Shown one piece after another: positions 52,395 to 61,116 of a stretch of 64,000 nt of DNA. The position numbers and the translations under genes are program-made. Source of the DNA: a bacterium (GTDB lineage Bacteria; Armatimonadota; Zipacnadia; Zipacnadales; UBA11051). Positions within the stretch are counted from its first letter, which is position 1. Each line of letters starts with the position of its first letter. The notes under the pieces were generated by a model. It was given only the letters and a program-made list of their open reading frames with translations. It was not told the origin of the DNA and did not search any database. The stretch is from the NCBI GenBank assembly GCA_021372615.1, contig JAJFUB010000074.1, forward strand, positions 46,164 through 110,163, written 5' to 3'.

Positions 52395-54533
52395 CTAGCG
52401 CGGCGGCGGGAGGATCAGCGCCTCGCCCACGCCCTCGCCGTCGTAGGCCTTGGCTACATCCTCGAACTGGTTGCCGCGCAGCAGCACGTTGGTCGGGCCC
52501 TTGCCGATCAGGACCCCCTGCTCGCTGTGCCGCACAGTGCAGTGCTCGACCACGGCGCCATCCACCGTGCCGCCCAGACGCAGGCGGGCGTTGTTGTGGC
52601 AGATGTTGCGGCGGAATACCATGGCCCGGGCCAGCGGCCCGGCATACTTGTCGTTGTTGTTGCTGGTGAAGGCCCCGATGAAGGCGGAGCGGCCTCCGTA
52701 GCCGTTGCCCTCGAGGATCTCGTTGTCCAGGAACTGGCAATTGAGGCACGGCTGCCAGCCCCAGTCGTGGGGGTTGAGGCCCCAGGCGAAGAAGCCGTCC
52801 ATCCGCGCGCCCTTGTTGCCGGCGACGATGGTGTCGAGCCCCGAGCCGTAGAGCTGGAACGCCCCGCCGTCCTCGAAGGTGTTGCCGATGAACAGGTTCC
52901 GCCCGCGGTGCGGCACGATGGAAAGCAGCGACGTGTCATCGGGCGCGATGTCCCAGGCCCGGTCCACGTCCCACTCGCGCCCCGCGTTCCTGGTCACCCA
53001 GCGCCACTGCCCGGCGCCGGTGCCGTCGAGGATGACGCAGGCCGCGCCGGCCCAGTCGGTGTGACGGCCCGGCGGGGCGTAGTCCTTGAAGGTGGGGTCG
53101 GCCGCCAGCGTCAGGTGCGTGCCCGAGACGGCAGCGACCTGGCCGAAGTACGCCCCGCCGCCAGCGTCCAGCGTCATCATCTCGCGGTCGGCGCCGTACA
53201 TGTGCTGCAGGCGGTTGCGCGCGTAGTAGATGTGGCAGCAGGCGTTGGTCCAGAAGGTGTGGATATCGTTGCCGATGGCCAGCAGGTCGTTGCCCGCGAT
53301 GAGGTTGTCCTCGAAGATCAGCCGGTCGGCGTTCTCGATGCTGTAGCCGCGCCCACCGTACAGCAGCGTGTTGCGGGCGATGACACCGTACTTGGCCCGC
53401 AGGCCGGAGAAGGCATAGTTGCTCGCATAGATGTCGCAGTCGGTGACGGAGAAGTTGCGCCCACGCAACTGGACCGCGGCCCCGCACTTGCGGTGGGTGG
53501 CCGGCGTCTGCTTGCCCCGGTACGGGATGCCGGGCTCCTCGAACATGAAGTAAACGTTGGCGCGAATGCGAACGCGGCGGAGGAACGTGCCGACCGAGGT
53601 GTCCTCATCCTCGACCACGTTGCGGTGGTTCTGGCAGTACAGCGACAGGTTCTCCAGGCCGAACTTCGGGCCGTGGATGAGCGCTTGGGGCGGCTGGTCG
53701 AGGTCCGGCCAGTAGAGGTTGACCAGTGCCATGTCCTCGCCGCGCAGGATGGTGCCGGGCGGCAGCTTCAGCTCGCCCTTGATCTGGTAGCGCCCGCGAG
53801 GGAAGTAGACGACCCCGCCGCCGTTCGCCTCGGCCTGGGCCAGGGCGGCGCGTACGGCGGCGTCGCTGTCGTCACCGAAGTCGCGGACGTTGAAGATGTC
53901 GGGCTTCCACTGCTCGGGCGCGGTGAGGGTGATCTTGCCCAGCGAGTACGTGCCTGCCTTGCCGCCCCAGCCGTTGTAGAGGACGACCTCGTACTCGCGC
54001 GCAGCCAGGAACTTGCTGTCCAGCTTCACCGCAACGGTCCAGGGGTCGAGCTTGCGCACCGGCAGCCCCACCTGCGCCCCCAGCGCCCGCAGGCCGATGC
54101 TGGAACGCTCCGACATGCTCAGGCAGACGCCGAAGCAACGGAGCCAGCCGCCGAGCGAGGCCGTCTCTCCCCCATCGCCCTGCCACCACCAGACCTCGCA
54201 ACCGTTGAGGAAATGGGCGGCAGAGGTCTGCCCGTCGCTGCTGACGCGGCAGGCGTATATGCCTTTGGGGAAGTCGGCGGGGACGACGAACTTGAGGTTG
54301 TGGGCGCTAACCTGCAGCGCCGGCACGCGCGTCCAGCGCTCGACGGTGTCACGCACGCCCTCGGCCTTGTTCTGGACGCAGCCCACTTCGACCACAGGGC
54401 TGTTCCCGAAGCCCCCGCCCATCAGCAGGCAGGTCTCATCCGGGCCGACCGGAGAGGAGGCCCAGAAGATGACGGGCGCAGCCAGCGCCGCGTTGACGCT
54501 CAACAGCATCCCAGCGCCCAGGAGCCATCGCAT
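52395..54533 (-). CDS. Secreted right-handed beta-helix protein (paralogue B)
   Basis: A 712-residue exported protein (signal MRWLLGAGMLLSVNAALA). It opens with IFWASSPVGPDETCLLMGGGF, nearly the same phrase as paralogue A, and has the same beta-helix entry (ALAQAEANGGGVVYFPRGRYQI, then LPPGTILRGEDMALVNLYW). Shared later blocks include LQHMYGADREMMTLDAGGGAYFG and NKGARMDGFFAWGLNPHDWGWQP. The similarity across the full length points to tandem duplication. It probably binds or cleaves an extracellular polysaccharide. GGAGGG lies 7 bases before the ATG. The TIR gene separates it from paralogue A. Confidence 0.8.
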   Translation of the reverse strand: MRWLLGAGMLLSVNAALAAPVIFWASSPVGPDETCLLMGGGFGNSPVVEVGCVQNKAEGVRDTVERWTRVPALQVSAHNLKFVVPADFPKGIYACRVSSDGQTSAAHFLNGCEVWWWQGDGGETASLGGWLRCFGVCLSMSERSSIGLRALGAQVGLPVRKLDPWTVAVKLDSKFLAAREYEVVLYNGWGGKAGTYSLGKITLTAPEQWKPDIFNVRDFGDDSDAAVRAALAQAEANGGGVVYFPRGRYQIKGELKLPPGTILRGEDMALVNLYWPDLDQPPQALIHGPKFGLENLSLYCQNHRNVVEDEDTSVGTFLRRVRIRANVYFMFEEPGIPYRGKQTPATHRKCGAAVQLRGRNFSVTDCDIYASNYAFSGLRAKYGVIARNTLLYGGRGYSIENADRLIFEDNLIAGNDLLAIGNDIHTFWTNACCHIYYARNRLQHMYGADREMMTLDAGGGAYFGQVAAVSGTHLTLAADPTFKDYAPPGRHTDWAGAACVILDGTGAGQWRWVTRNAGREWDVDRAWDIAPDDTSLLSIVPHRGRNLFIGNTFEDGGAFQLYGSGLDTIVAGNKGARMDGFFAWGLNPHDWGWQPCLNCQFLDNEILEGNGYGGRSAFIGAFTSNNNDKYAGPLARAMVFRRNICHNNARLRLGGTVDGAVVEHCTVRHSEQGVLIGKGPTNVLLRGNQFEDVAKAYDGEGVGEALILPPPR

Positions 54534-54570
54534 CGCTTTCCCTCCATCCCGTCGTTCCCGATTCCCGCCG

Positions 54571-57267
54571 TCAGTGCTTCGCCCAGTCCAGCTTCATCTG
54601 CTCCCGCGCCCCGACGGCCTGCTGGATGGGCCACGAGGCCCGCAGCTCATCCTGGTAGGGCCCGATCTGGTCCATGGGGATCGGCTTGAAGCCCAGCTTG
54701 AGGGCCGGGGAGTCGGGGTGGAGGCGGTAGTTGTCCGCGGCGCGATCCACGAAGTGCGGGTCGGCGATGACCGAGTGCGTGTCCAGGCCCAGCGCCTGCC
54801 ATGCCTCCCATTCGCTCATCACGTCGGCCTCGCGCAGCTCCACGTCATCCACCCAGATCGTGCCCGTCCCTTGCGACACGTCAAGGCGGATGCAGATCTT
54901 GCTCATGCCTTCGTGGTAGTCGCTGTCGCCCGGTGCGGGGAAGCGGAAGGTGCACTCCACACGCTGCCACTCCGGCCGGGCCTTGACGCCGGTGTGCCTG
55001 GCCCAGAAGTACTTCCCGGCTTCATACGCCTGGGGCATGATCGCGCACGAGGTGGGCTCGTCCGCGCGGAAGCTCGCGGCCAGGCGGTACGTCTGGCCGG
55101 GCTTCATCGGGATGTCCTGGCTGTTGAAGTTGACGACGAGCCTCTGCCCGCTGGCGTCCGTCACGGTGCCGTCGCCCACGATCTTCAGGGACTGCTTGCC
55201 CGACAGGTGCTGTGTCACGTCGAGCCCTGCCTGCGAGTTGTTGGGTCGCACGCCCCAGTGCCAGCCCTCGGGCAGCTTGCCCGGCTCGCCGGCCTCGAAA
55301 TCGGGACTGGGGGCGAGGTTCGGGCCGCTCACACTCCGGGTGCGCGTCACGCTGGTGCGGAGCGGCTGGCCCTCGCTCCAGATGAGGTTGTAGTCGGACT
55401 CGGTCTGGTCGAAGGGCAGGTTGGCGTGTGCGTACAGCCGGACCGCCGGCCCGCGGTAGGCCACGATGTTGCGCACGAACTTGTTGCCGGCCATCTGCCA
55501 GGCGTCATCCAGGCTCTTGGTCAAGGCCTCGTAGCCGGGGTACTTCAGATACGCGGCGGTGCCGTGGAACTTGTTCCACGCCTCGGTCATCATGGGGACC
55601 GGGTGGCCGCCCTTCACATAGCCGCTGTACTGCATCTCGTTGTCGCGGCCGTCCACAAGAATGTTGTTCTCGATGACGTTGTCGCGCCCGCCGTGAACGT
55701 GGACGCCGCCGAGGATCGTGCGGACGATGACATTGCCGTAGACGTGGACGCCGCAGGTGCCGTCATCGAGATACACGCCCCAGTTCATGTGCGGGCTGAC
55801 CCACTGGCCGTTCTCCTGGCCGAAGCCCACGATGTCGTGCAGGTAGTTGTAGCGGATCTCCGTCCCGCGCTTGCTCCAGTCCACCTGCCACGAGTAGATG
55901 GCGCCACAGTCGGCGGTCTCGAGGTTGCAGTGACGGATCTCGTTGTACTCCAGCACGTGGTCGCTGCCGCCCCACACAATGCCGAAGCGCGGGCAGTCGT
56001 GGATGAGATTGTGCGAGGCGCGGTTGCCGACGCCGTTGCACGACACGCCCACGCCCTGCTTGTAGTACACCCCGGTGTGATGCAGGTAGTTGTTGTCGGC
56101 GACGTTCCCGGCGAGTTCGAGCGTGTCGCGGTTGCCACCGTTGAGGCTGATGGCGTCGCGGCCCACGTCGTGGATGTCGCAGCCCACGATGCTGTTGCCG
56201 TGGCCGCCGCTGATGCTGACGCCCGAGCCGTTGTAGTCGCCCACATTGCGGATGACGCTGGCCTCCAGGCGGCAGTCGTTGGTGTCACGCATGGCGACCG
56301 CCGTGCCCTCGGCGCACTCGAAGGTGAAGCCGCGGAACGTCACGTACGAGGCCCCGTCCTTCAGCTCCAGGATGGTGCGCAGCACCGGGGCGCAGACGGT
56401 CATCGTGGTCGGGTCCGCGCCGTCGGGCGGCCAGAAGTACAGCGTGCCAGTGGTCTTGTCGAGGTACCACTCACCGGGGGCGTCCAGCTCCTCGAAGAGG
56501 TTCTGGACCCAGTAGCGGTCGCCGGGCCGGATGGGATAGGAGGCGTCGGACGTGAGCGTGAGCGTGCGCTGCTCGCGGTCGAGGGACTTGATGCGGATGA
56601 TGTTGTTCCACCAGTTGTAGCGCGGGAACACCATCACCTCGCCCTCCTCGGGATGGGCCCAGGTGCGCGCGTCGGCTTCCTTGTAGTGGAGCACGTTCCT
56701 GGGCTCGCCCTCGATGTTGACGTACATGGGCACAGGCTTGCCGTCCGCGTACGCCCAGCCGCCCGTCACGGGATGATCGAAGTCGTGGTTGGGGTAGCGC
56801 GCCAGGTCCATGCGCTTGCCGTTGCACAGGAGCTGCCTGAAGTAGACGCCCTGCAGGCCGTGCGCGGCCATGTCGGCCTTCAAGATCTTGCCCTGGTAGG
56901 GCGTGAAGCCAGCGATGGTCTTGCCGCCGATGAGGATGGGCTGCTCGCCGGGGATAGCCCGCCAGACCACCGGGGTCTGCCGGCTCCCGGAGTCCTCGGC
57001 GGTGAGGGACAGCGTGGCGGCCAGGGGGTACAGGCCGCCACGCACGTACACGGTCACCGGACCGTTGGCCTTGAGCCGGCGCACCTCATCGCGCGCCCGG
57101 GCGAGGGTCGCGAAGGGCCCGTCCGTGCCGGCGGCGTTCGCATCCGGCAGCGCCCCCGACCAGGCGTCGTTGCCGCGTGGCGAGACAAACAGCGTCACCG
57201 GGGCGGCCAGCGCCCCGGTGACCGTCAGCGCCGCCACAATCGTGTAGACGAGCCACTTCACGGTCAT
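54571..57267 (-). CDS. Large secreted right-handed beta-helix protein with C-terminal carbohydrate-binding-like domain
   Basis: An 898-residue exported protein with signal WLVYTIVAALTVTGALAA. It opens LFVSPRGNDAWSGALPDANA, the common entry of DUF1565-type beta-helix enzymes, and contains long runs of Asn/Gly-turn strands (NRASHNLIHDCPRFGIVWGGSDHVLEYNEIRHC). Residues about 665-835 form a jelly-roll binding module (SGKQSLKIVGDGTV, RLAASFRADEPTSCAIM, GTIWVDDVELRE). ATG 57267 is only 2 bases after GGGAGG, so GTG 57261 at 8 bases may be the true start. It lies 29 bases after the DegT-family gene and is probably co-transcribed with it. Confidence 0.78.
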   Translation of the reverse strand: MTVKWLVYTIVAALTVTGALAAPVTLFVSPRGNDAWSGALPDANAAGTDGPFATLARARDEVRRLKANGPVTVYVRGGLYPLAATLSLTAEDSGSRQTPVVWRAIPGEQPILIGGKTIAGFTPYQGKILKADMAAHGLQGVYFRQLLCNGKRMDLARYPNHDFDHPVTGGWAYADGKPVPMYVNIEGEPRNVLHYKEADARTWAHPEEGEVMVFPRYNWWNNIIRIKSLDREQRTLTLTSDASYPIRPGDRYWVQNLFEELDAPGEWYLDKTTGTLYFWPPDGADPTTMTVCAPVLRTILELKDGASYVTFRGFTFECAEGTAVAMRDTNDCRLEASVIRNVGDYNGSGVSISGGHGNSIVGCDIHDVGRDAISLNGGNRDTLELAGNVADNNYLHHTGVYYKQGVGVSCNGVGNRASHNLIHDCPRFGIVWGGSDHVLEYNEIRHCNLETADCGAIYSWQVDWSKRGTEIRYNYLHDIVGFGQENGQWVSPHMNWGVYLDDGTCGVHVYGNVIVRTILGGVHVHGGRDNVIENNILVDGRDNEMQYSGYVKGGHPVPMMTEAWNKFHGTAAYLKYPGYEALTKSLDDAWQMAGNKFVRNIVAYRGPAVRLYAHANLPFDQTESDYNLIWSEGQPLRTSVTRTRSVSGPNLAPSPDFEAGEPGKLPEGWHWGVRPNNSQAGLDVTQHLSGKQSLKIVGDGTVTDASGQRLVVNFNSQDIPMKPGQTYRLAASFRADEPTSCAIMPQAYEAGKYFWARHTGVKARPEWQRVECTFRFPAPGDSDYHEGMSKICIRLDVSQGTGTIWVDDVELREADVMSEWEAWQALGLDTHSVIADPHFVDRAADNYRLHPDSPALKLGFKPIPMDQIGPYQDELRASWPIQQAVGAREQMKLDWAKH

Positions 57268-57296
57268 CGCCTCCCGAACGTGCGGTGTGGTGCCCG

Positions 57297-58550
57297 CTAC
57301 AGCCGGTACGCCGCCTCCACCTTCGCAATCGCCAGGCCCACGTCCCGGGCATCGTCGTCGGTGAAGCTCTCGTGCACCGAGGTGCGCATGAGGTTCAGGT
57401 CCGCCTGCTTGGCGTTGGGGCAGCAGTTCTCGTAGTCCACATTCCCCTGCTTCTCCCACAGCGGGCAGCACCACGGGCAGTCCGTGTTGCCGTAGGCCTT
57501 GTGCTGCAGCGTGTAGGGGTTCAGCATCGCCAGCGCGCCGTAGTTGGGTGCGACGCCGACGCCCTCGGCCCCGACGGCCTCACAGAACTTCGCCTTGTCC
57601 ACGCTCATGCGGTCGGCGTGGTAGCGCAGGAAGATGAACCAGTAGGCGCTCTTGGCGCCCTCGATGACCTTGCCCATCTGCACGCCTTCGGTCCCCTGCT
57701 CGATGAGGGTCTCCTCGATGATCTGCGCGCAGCGGCGGCGGACGGCGACGATCTCGGGCAGCTTCTGGAGCTGCACGCGCCCGATGGCCGCGCCCAGCTC
57801 GGTCATGCGGTAGTTGATGCCCACGAACATGTTGCCCGGCGAGTCGGAGTTGAAGGGCTTGCCGCGGTCGGCGAAGCGCTTGGCCTGCCAGTACAGCTCT
57901 TCGTCGTTGGTGACGACCATGCCGCCCTGCCCGCCGGCGGTGGAGTGCTTGCCGCTCATCAGCGAGTAGCAGCCCATGTGGCCGATGCTGCCGGCCTTCT
58001 GGCCCTTGTACTCGGCGTCGTGGGCCTGGGCGCAGTCCTCGATGACCCATAGATTGTGCTCGCGGGCAATGGCCATGATGGCATCCATGTCGCACGGCTG
58101 GCCGGCGATGTGGCCGCAGACGATGGCCTTCGTCTGGCTGGTGATGCGCTCGCGCACCGAGGCCGGGTCCATGTTCTGGGTCTCGGGGTCGGCATCGGCG
58201 AACACGGGGATGCAGTTCTGCAGCAGCACGGGCATGATCGCGCCGGGGTCGGTGATGGGCGAGCAGATGACTTCACTGCCCGCGTCCAGGCGCAGCGCCC
58301 CGAGGGCGGTGTGGACCGAGCCGGTGCCGTGGGAGACGGCGTTGCCGAACTTGCAGCCCATGTGGGCGGCGAACTCCTGCTCGTAGGCGTCCACTTCGAC
58401 GCCACCGTAGCGCTCGAACGCTCCGCCCTGGGTCCGGGCGCGCTCGACGACCCGGTTGATCGCCTCGATCTCGCGCTCATCAATCTGATCGCGCATCGGG
58501 AACGGCGTGGTGCGGACGGGGCTCCCCCCGTCAAGGGCCAGCTTGCTCAT
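57297..58550 (-). CDS. DegT/DnrJ/EryC1-family PLP-dependent aminotransferase
   Basis: A 417-residue fold-type I PLP enzyme. Typical parts are GNAVSHGTGSVHTALGALRL (substrate and phosphate region), IEDCAQAHDAEYKG with the conserved Asp for the PLP ring nitrogen, and SLMSGKHSTAGGQGGMV, where Lys forms the Schiff base. Family members add amino groups to keto-sugars for polysaccharide or antibiotic building, or form AHBA-type compounds. The cysteine-rich DCPWCCPLWEKQGNVDYENCCPN near the end is unusual and could bind metal. GGAGG lies 6 bases before the ATG. It may produce an amino sugar, but no nucleotide-sugar genes are close by. Confidence 0.85.
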   Translation of the reverse strand: MSKLALDGGSPVRTTPFPMRDQIDEREIEAINRVVERARTQGGAFERYGGVEVDAYEQEFAAHMGCKFGNAVSHGTGSVHTALGALRLDAGSEVICSPITDPGAIMPVLLQNCIPVFADADPETQNMDPASVRERITSQTKAIVCGHIAGQPCDMDAIMAIAREHNLWVIEDCAQAHDAEYKGQKAGSIGHMGCYSLMSGKHSTAGGQGGMVVTNDEELYWQAKRFADRGKPFNSDSPGNMFVGINYRMTELGAAIGRVQLQKLPEIVAVRRRCAQIIEETLIEQGTEGVQMGKVIEGAKSAYWFIFLRYHADRMSVDKAKFCEAVGAEGVGVAPNYGALAMLNPYTLQHKAYGNTDCPWCCPLWEKQGNVDYENCCPNAKQADLNLMRTSVHESFTDDDARDVGLAIAKVEAAYRL

Positions 58551-58617
58551 GTTCTGCCTCCAGATTGGTCAGAGCGAGGGTGTCGTTGCGGGCGAGACCC
58601 CGCCTGGGTATCCGATG

Positions 58618-58660
58618 AGGGCGGGGTCCCCGTCAGGCCTGCGGCCTGACACCCCGCCCT
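58618..58660. repeat. Nested palindrome between DegT-family and URO-D-like genes
   Basis: AGGGCGGGGT and ACCCCGCCCT flank a second hairpin, GTCAGGCCTGCGGCCTGAC. The surrounding 58551-58725 space has no gene. Confidence 0.55.
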
Positions 58661-58725
58661 GGTTGTCTGCCTATCGACCCGAACCGCGAACCCCGGGTCC
58701 CGAACCCAACCCCAACCCCCAATCC

Positions 58726-59859
58726 CTAATACCTGCCGTACTTCAGACAGCTCTGGAAGTACGCATGCATGTTCTCGGGCGGGGTGCCCTCGCGGAAGCT
58801 GTCGGAGCTGCCGATGATGAAGCCGCCGCCGGGCTTGGCGATCTCCATGGCCTCGGCCACGGTGCGCTCCATCAGTCCGGGTGTGCCCAGCTTCGCGACG
58901 TAGATCAGGTCCACATAGCCCTTCAGCGTGACCTTCGCCCCGATGCGCTGCTTGGCCTCCCGCAGGTCGAAGTCGCAGATCGGCGGCGGGGTGCACGTCT
59001 CCAGCACGTCCACGCCGCAGTCGGCGATCAGCTCCATGGTCTGGGCCAGCTTGCCGTCATCGTAGTAGTCCACATACCCGCCGTAGCTGTGGGCCAGGTC
59101 CGCGACCGCCCGGATGTGGGGCACGAAGACCTCCGCGAAGATCGCCGGCGACCAGCCCGCCGAGACGCTGTTGTAGTAGGAGTTCAGGAAGATCCATTCG
59201 CCGCCGGCTTCGAGCACGGCCTTGGCCTCGGCCATGGTGCGCTCCTGGAACAGCTCCACCTGGGCGTCGAAGAAGGGGCGGTCCAGGTAGAAGTCCATCA
59301 TGAGCTGCTCCATGCCGCGCGCATCGCCTGCCTGGTGGCACAGGTCGCTCAGCACATTGACCATCACGACGCCGCGGTCGCCCAACTCCGTCATGCGCGC
59401 CGGCACGTGGTCATAGTTGCCGCTGATCGGCGGGAGGACGTACGGCAGGGCGGGGAGATCATCCGGGCCCTTGAGCAGGTACTCGGTCTTGATGGGGTTG
59501 GGGGCCATGCCGTACTCGCGGCCCGAGGGCGGGATCTTCGTGCGGTCCGACAGCTTGCCGGCCGGGGTGTGGAAGGTACGCTCGACGACCTGGTACTCGC
59601 CGTCCTCGTGCCGCTCCTGCTCAACCCGCACCTGCGGCAGGTTGTACGTGTCGGGGTAGGAGACGAGGTAGTTGGGCGTGCGCGAGGACAGGATCTCCAT
59701 CGGGTCAATGGCGGGAGAGTAGGTCTCCTCCAGGCCATGCGTCTGGTCCGGATCCAGCCACTTCCACTGGATGCGCGGGCAGATCGGCACGCGGTCTGGC
59801 TCTTCGTGACGCACGGTCGCCAGCAGGCGTTCTCGGCCAGTCATCTGGGCCCTGGGCAT
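58726..59859 (-). CDS. Uroporphyrinogen-decarboxylase-like family protein
   Basis: A 377-residue TIM-barrel protein beginning MTGRERLLATVRHEEPDRVPICP, the usual URO-D-like entry. It has GEWIFLNSYYNSVSAGWSPAIFAEVFVPHIRAVADLAH, VDYYDDGKLAQTMELIADCGVDVLETCTPPP and KGYVDLIYVAKLGTPG, followed by GGGFIIGSSDS. The haem-enzyme signature FMRQAGR is absent. It is the third URO-D-like protein in the window. GAGAGGT lies 8 bases before the first ATG; a second Met four codons later is also possible. It sits downstream of the SGNH hydrolase on the minus strand, separated by a repeat trio. Confidence 0.78.
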   Translation of the reverse strand: MPRAQMTGRERLLATVRHEEPDRVPICPRIQWKWLDPDQTHGLEETYSPAIDPMEILSSRTPNYLVSYPDTYNLPQVRVEQERHEDGEYQVVERTFHTPAGKLSDRTKIPPSGREYGMAPNPIKTEYLLKGPDDLPALPYVLPPISGNYDHVPARMTELGDRGVVMVNVLSDLCHQAGDARGMEQLMMDFYLDRPFFDAQVELFQERTMAEAKAVLEAGGEWIFLNSYYNSVSAGWSPAIFAEVFVPHIRAVADLAHSYGGYVDYYDDGKLAQTMELIADCGVDVLETCTPPPICDFDLREAKQRIGAKVTLKGYVDLIYVAKLGTPGLMERTVAEAMEIAKPGGGFIIGSSDSFREGTPPENMHAYFQSCLKYGRY

Positions 59860-59886
59860 GCGAGGTACCTCTCACAGGATCTGGTG

Positions 59887-59977
59887 CGCCCGACACTCCT
59901 GTCGGGCAGTGGTACTCGGGTACGCCCGACACTCCTGTCGGGCGGGTGGACGGCGGGCCCGACAAGAGTGTCGGGCG
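59887..59977. repeat. Three palindromic repeats (two direct, one inverted)
   Basis: The core CGCCCGACACTCCTGTCGGG is seen at 59887-59907 and 59923-59943, and a close inverted copy with GACAAGAGTGTCGGGCG at 59957-59977. They lie between the URO-D-like and SGNH genes and may form strong hairpins in the transcript. Confidence 0.75.
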
Positions 59978-59991
59978 TACCGGCAGGGCCG

Positions 59992-61116
59992 TCAGGCCCC
60001 GTCCGGCAGTGCCGAGACTACCGCTTCCGCCCACAGCCGCGCCATGTACTCCATCCCCGCGATGTTGGGGTGCACGGGGTCGGCGCCGTACCACTTGGCC
60101 TTGTCTACGGCATAGGCGGCGAGGAAGTCGGGACCCGGCCGCAGACCCCGCCGGGCGACGAGCGCGTCCATCTCGGCGCTGTAGCTTTGCAGGATCGGTG
60201 CCGCACCCTCAGCGTAGTCATAGCACGGGCGGGCGATGAGAATGCGCTCCGGCCGCGCGCCGTAGTCCGTGATGAGCAGGCTGACGATGGCGTCGAGGTT
60301 CGCCGCCACAGTCGCTGCCGGAAGCTGCGCGCGCTCGTCGTTGACCCCCAGGTGGATCAGCCACACCTGCGGGCGTAGCAGCCGCATGCGCTCCTGCCAC
60401 CCGCGGTCGCCGCGCATGGTGTTGAGGGTCGCGCCCGTCGTGATGCCGCCGACGCCCTCGTTGGCGATGAAGACAGGCTGCCGCCATCGCTCGGTCAGGA
60501 GGTTGTTCAGGTCGGTCATCCAGCTCTGGAAGCAGTTGACCTCGGGGCGGTGCCAGGCGGTGGTGGGCGAGTACTGCGGGAAGTTGCGGCCGTCCTGCGA
60601 GACTGCGTCGGGCGGGAACATGCTCGCCGTCAGGTGCAGGTCATCCCGCCAGAAGCCGTGCCCCTGGTAGCCCTCGGTGATGCTGTCGCCGAGAGCGCCG
60701 ATGACCGTGCCGATGCCGACACGACTCCAAGAGGCGGAGCAGACGACACGGCCGGCGGCGTCCAGCCCGCCCAGACGCAGGGCGTACTCGCCGGGGGCGA
60801 GCGCAGGGAACGCGACCTCGGGCGCAGCAGGAGTCGCGGGTTGCTCGGCCACGGGCCGGTCGTTGTGCAGGAGCAGGACGCGGACGCGGATCGGCGGCGC
60901 GTCGGCCGGGAAGACTACGCGCACGCGCAGTTCGCGCGAGGACTGGATGTAGGGGATCGTGTACGAGCCCTTGAGGTCGGGCACGGTCAGCAGCAGCGGC
61001 GTCCGGGCGACGGCCTGCTCCGCCGGGGTGAGGGGCAACTCGATGGCCGCGGGCGCGGCCACCGCCGTCTGCCACACCAGCGCCACCAGCAGCGCCGTCA
61101 GGAGCAGGCTCAGCAT
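59992..61116 (-). CDS. SGNH/GDSL-family hydrolase, exported
   Basis: A 374-residue exported esterase-type enzyme with signal MLSLLLTALLVALVWQTAVA. A beta-sandwich-like N-terminal region precedes the SGNH core: block I GDSITEGYQG with Ser145, GVGGITTGATLN with the oxyanion Gly, GVNDERAQLP in block III, and DPVHPN in block V with the catalytic Asp and His. Members deacetylate or de-esterify carbohydrates. Its ATG overlaps the stop of the GntR regulator gene by 7 bases, so the two are translationally coupled, which suggests that the regulator controls this enzyme. Confidence 0.87.
   Translation of the reverse strand: MLSLLLTALLVALVWQTAVAAPAAIELPLTPAEQAVARTPLLLTVPDLKGSYTIPYIQSSRELRVRVVFPADAPPIRVRVLLLHNDRPVAEQPATPAAPEVAFPALAPGEYALRLGGLDAAGRVVCSASWSRVGIGTVIGALGDSITEGYQGHGFWRDDLHLTASMFPPDAVSQDGRNFPQYSPTTAWHRPEVNCFQSWMTDLNNLLTERWRQPVFIANEGVGGITTGATLNTMRGDRGWQERMRLLRPQVWLIHLGVNDERAQLPAATVAANLDAIVSLLITDYGARPERILIARPCYDYAEGAAPILQSYSAEMDALVARRGLRPGPDFLAAYAVDKAKWYGADPVHPNIAGMEYMARLWAEAVVSALPDGA

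Noticed and set aside
54013..57435. A plus-strand open frame of more than 1100 codons opposite the beta-helix genes
   Set aside because: Repetitive Val/Ala/His composition of a shadow frame; the minus strand holds signal peptides and beta-helix blocks.
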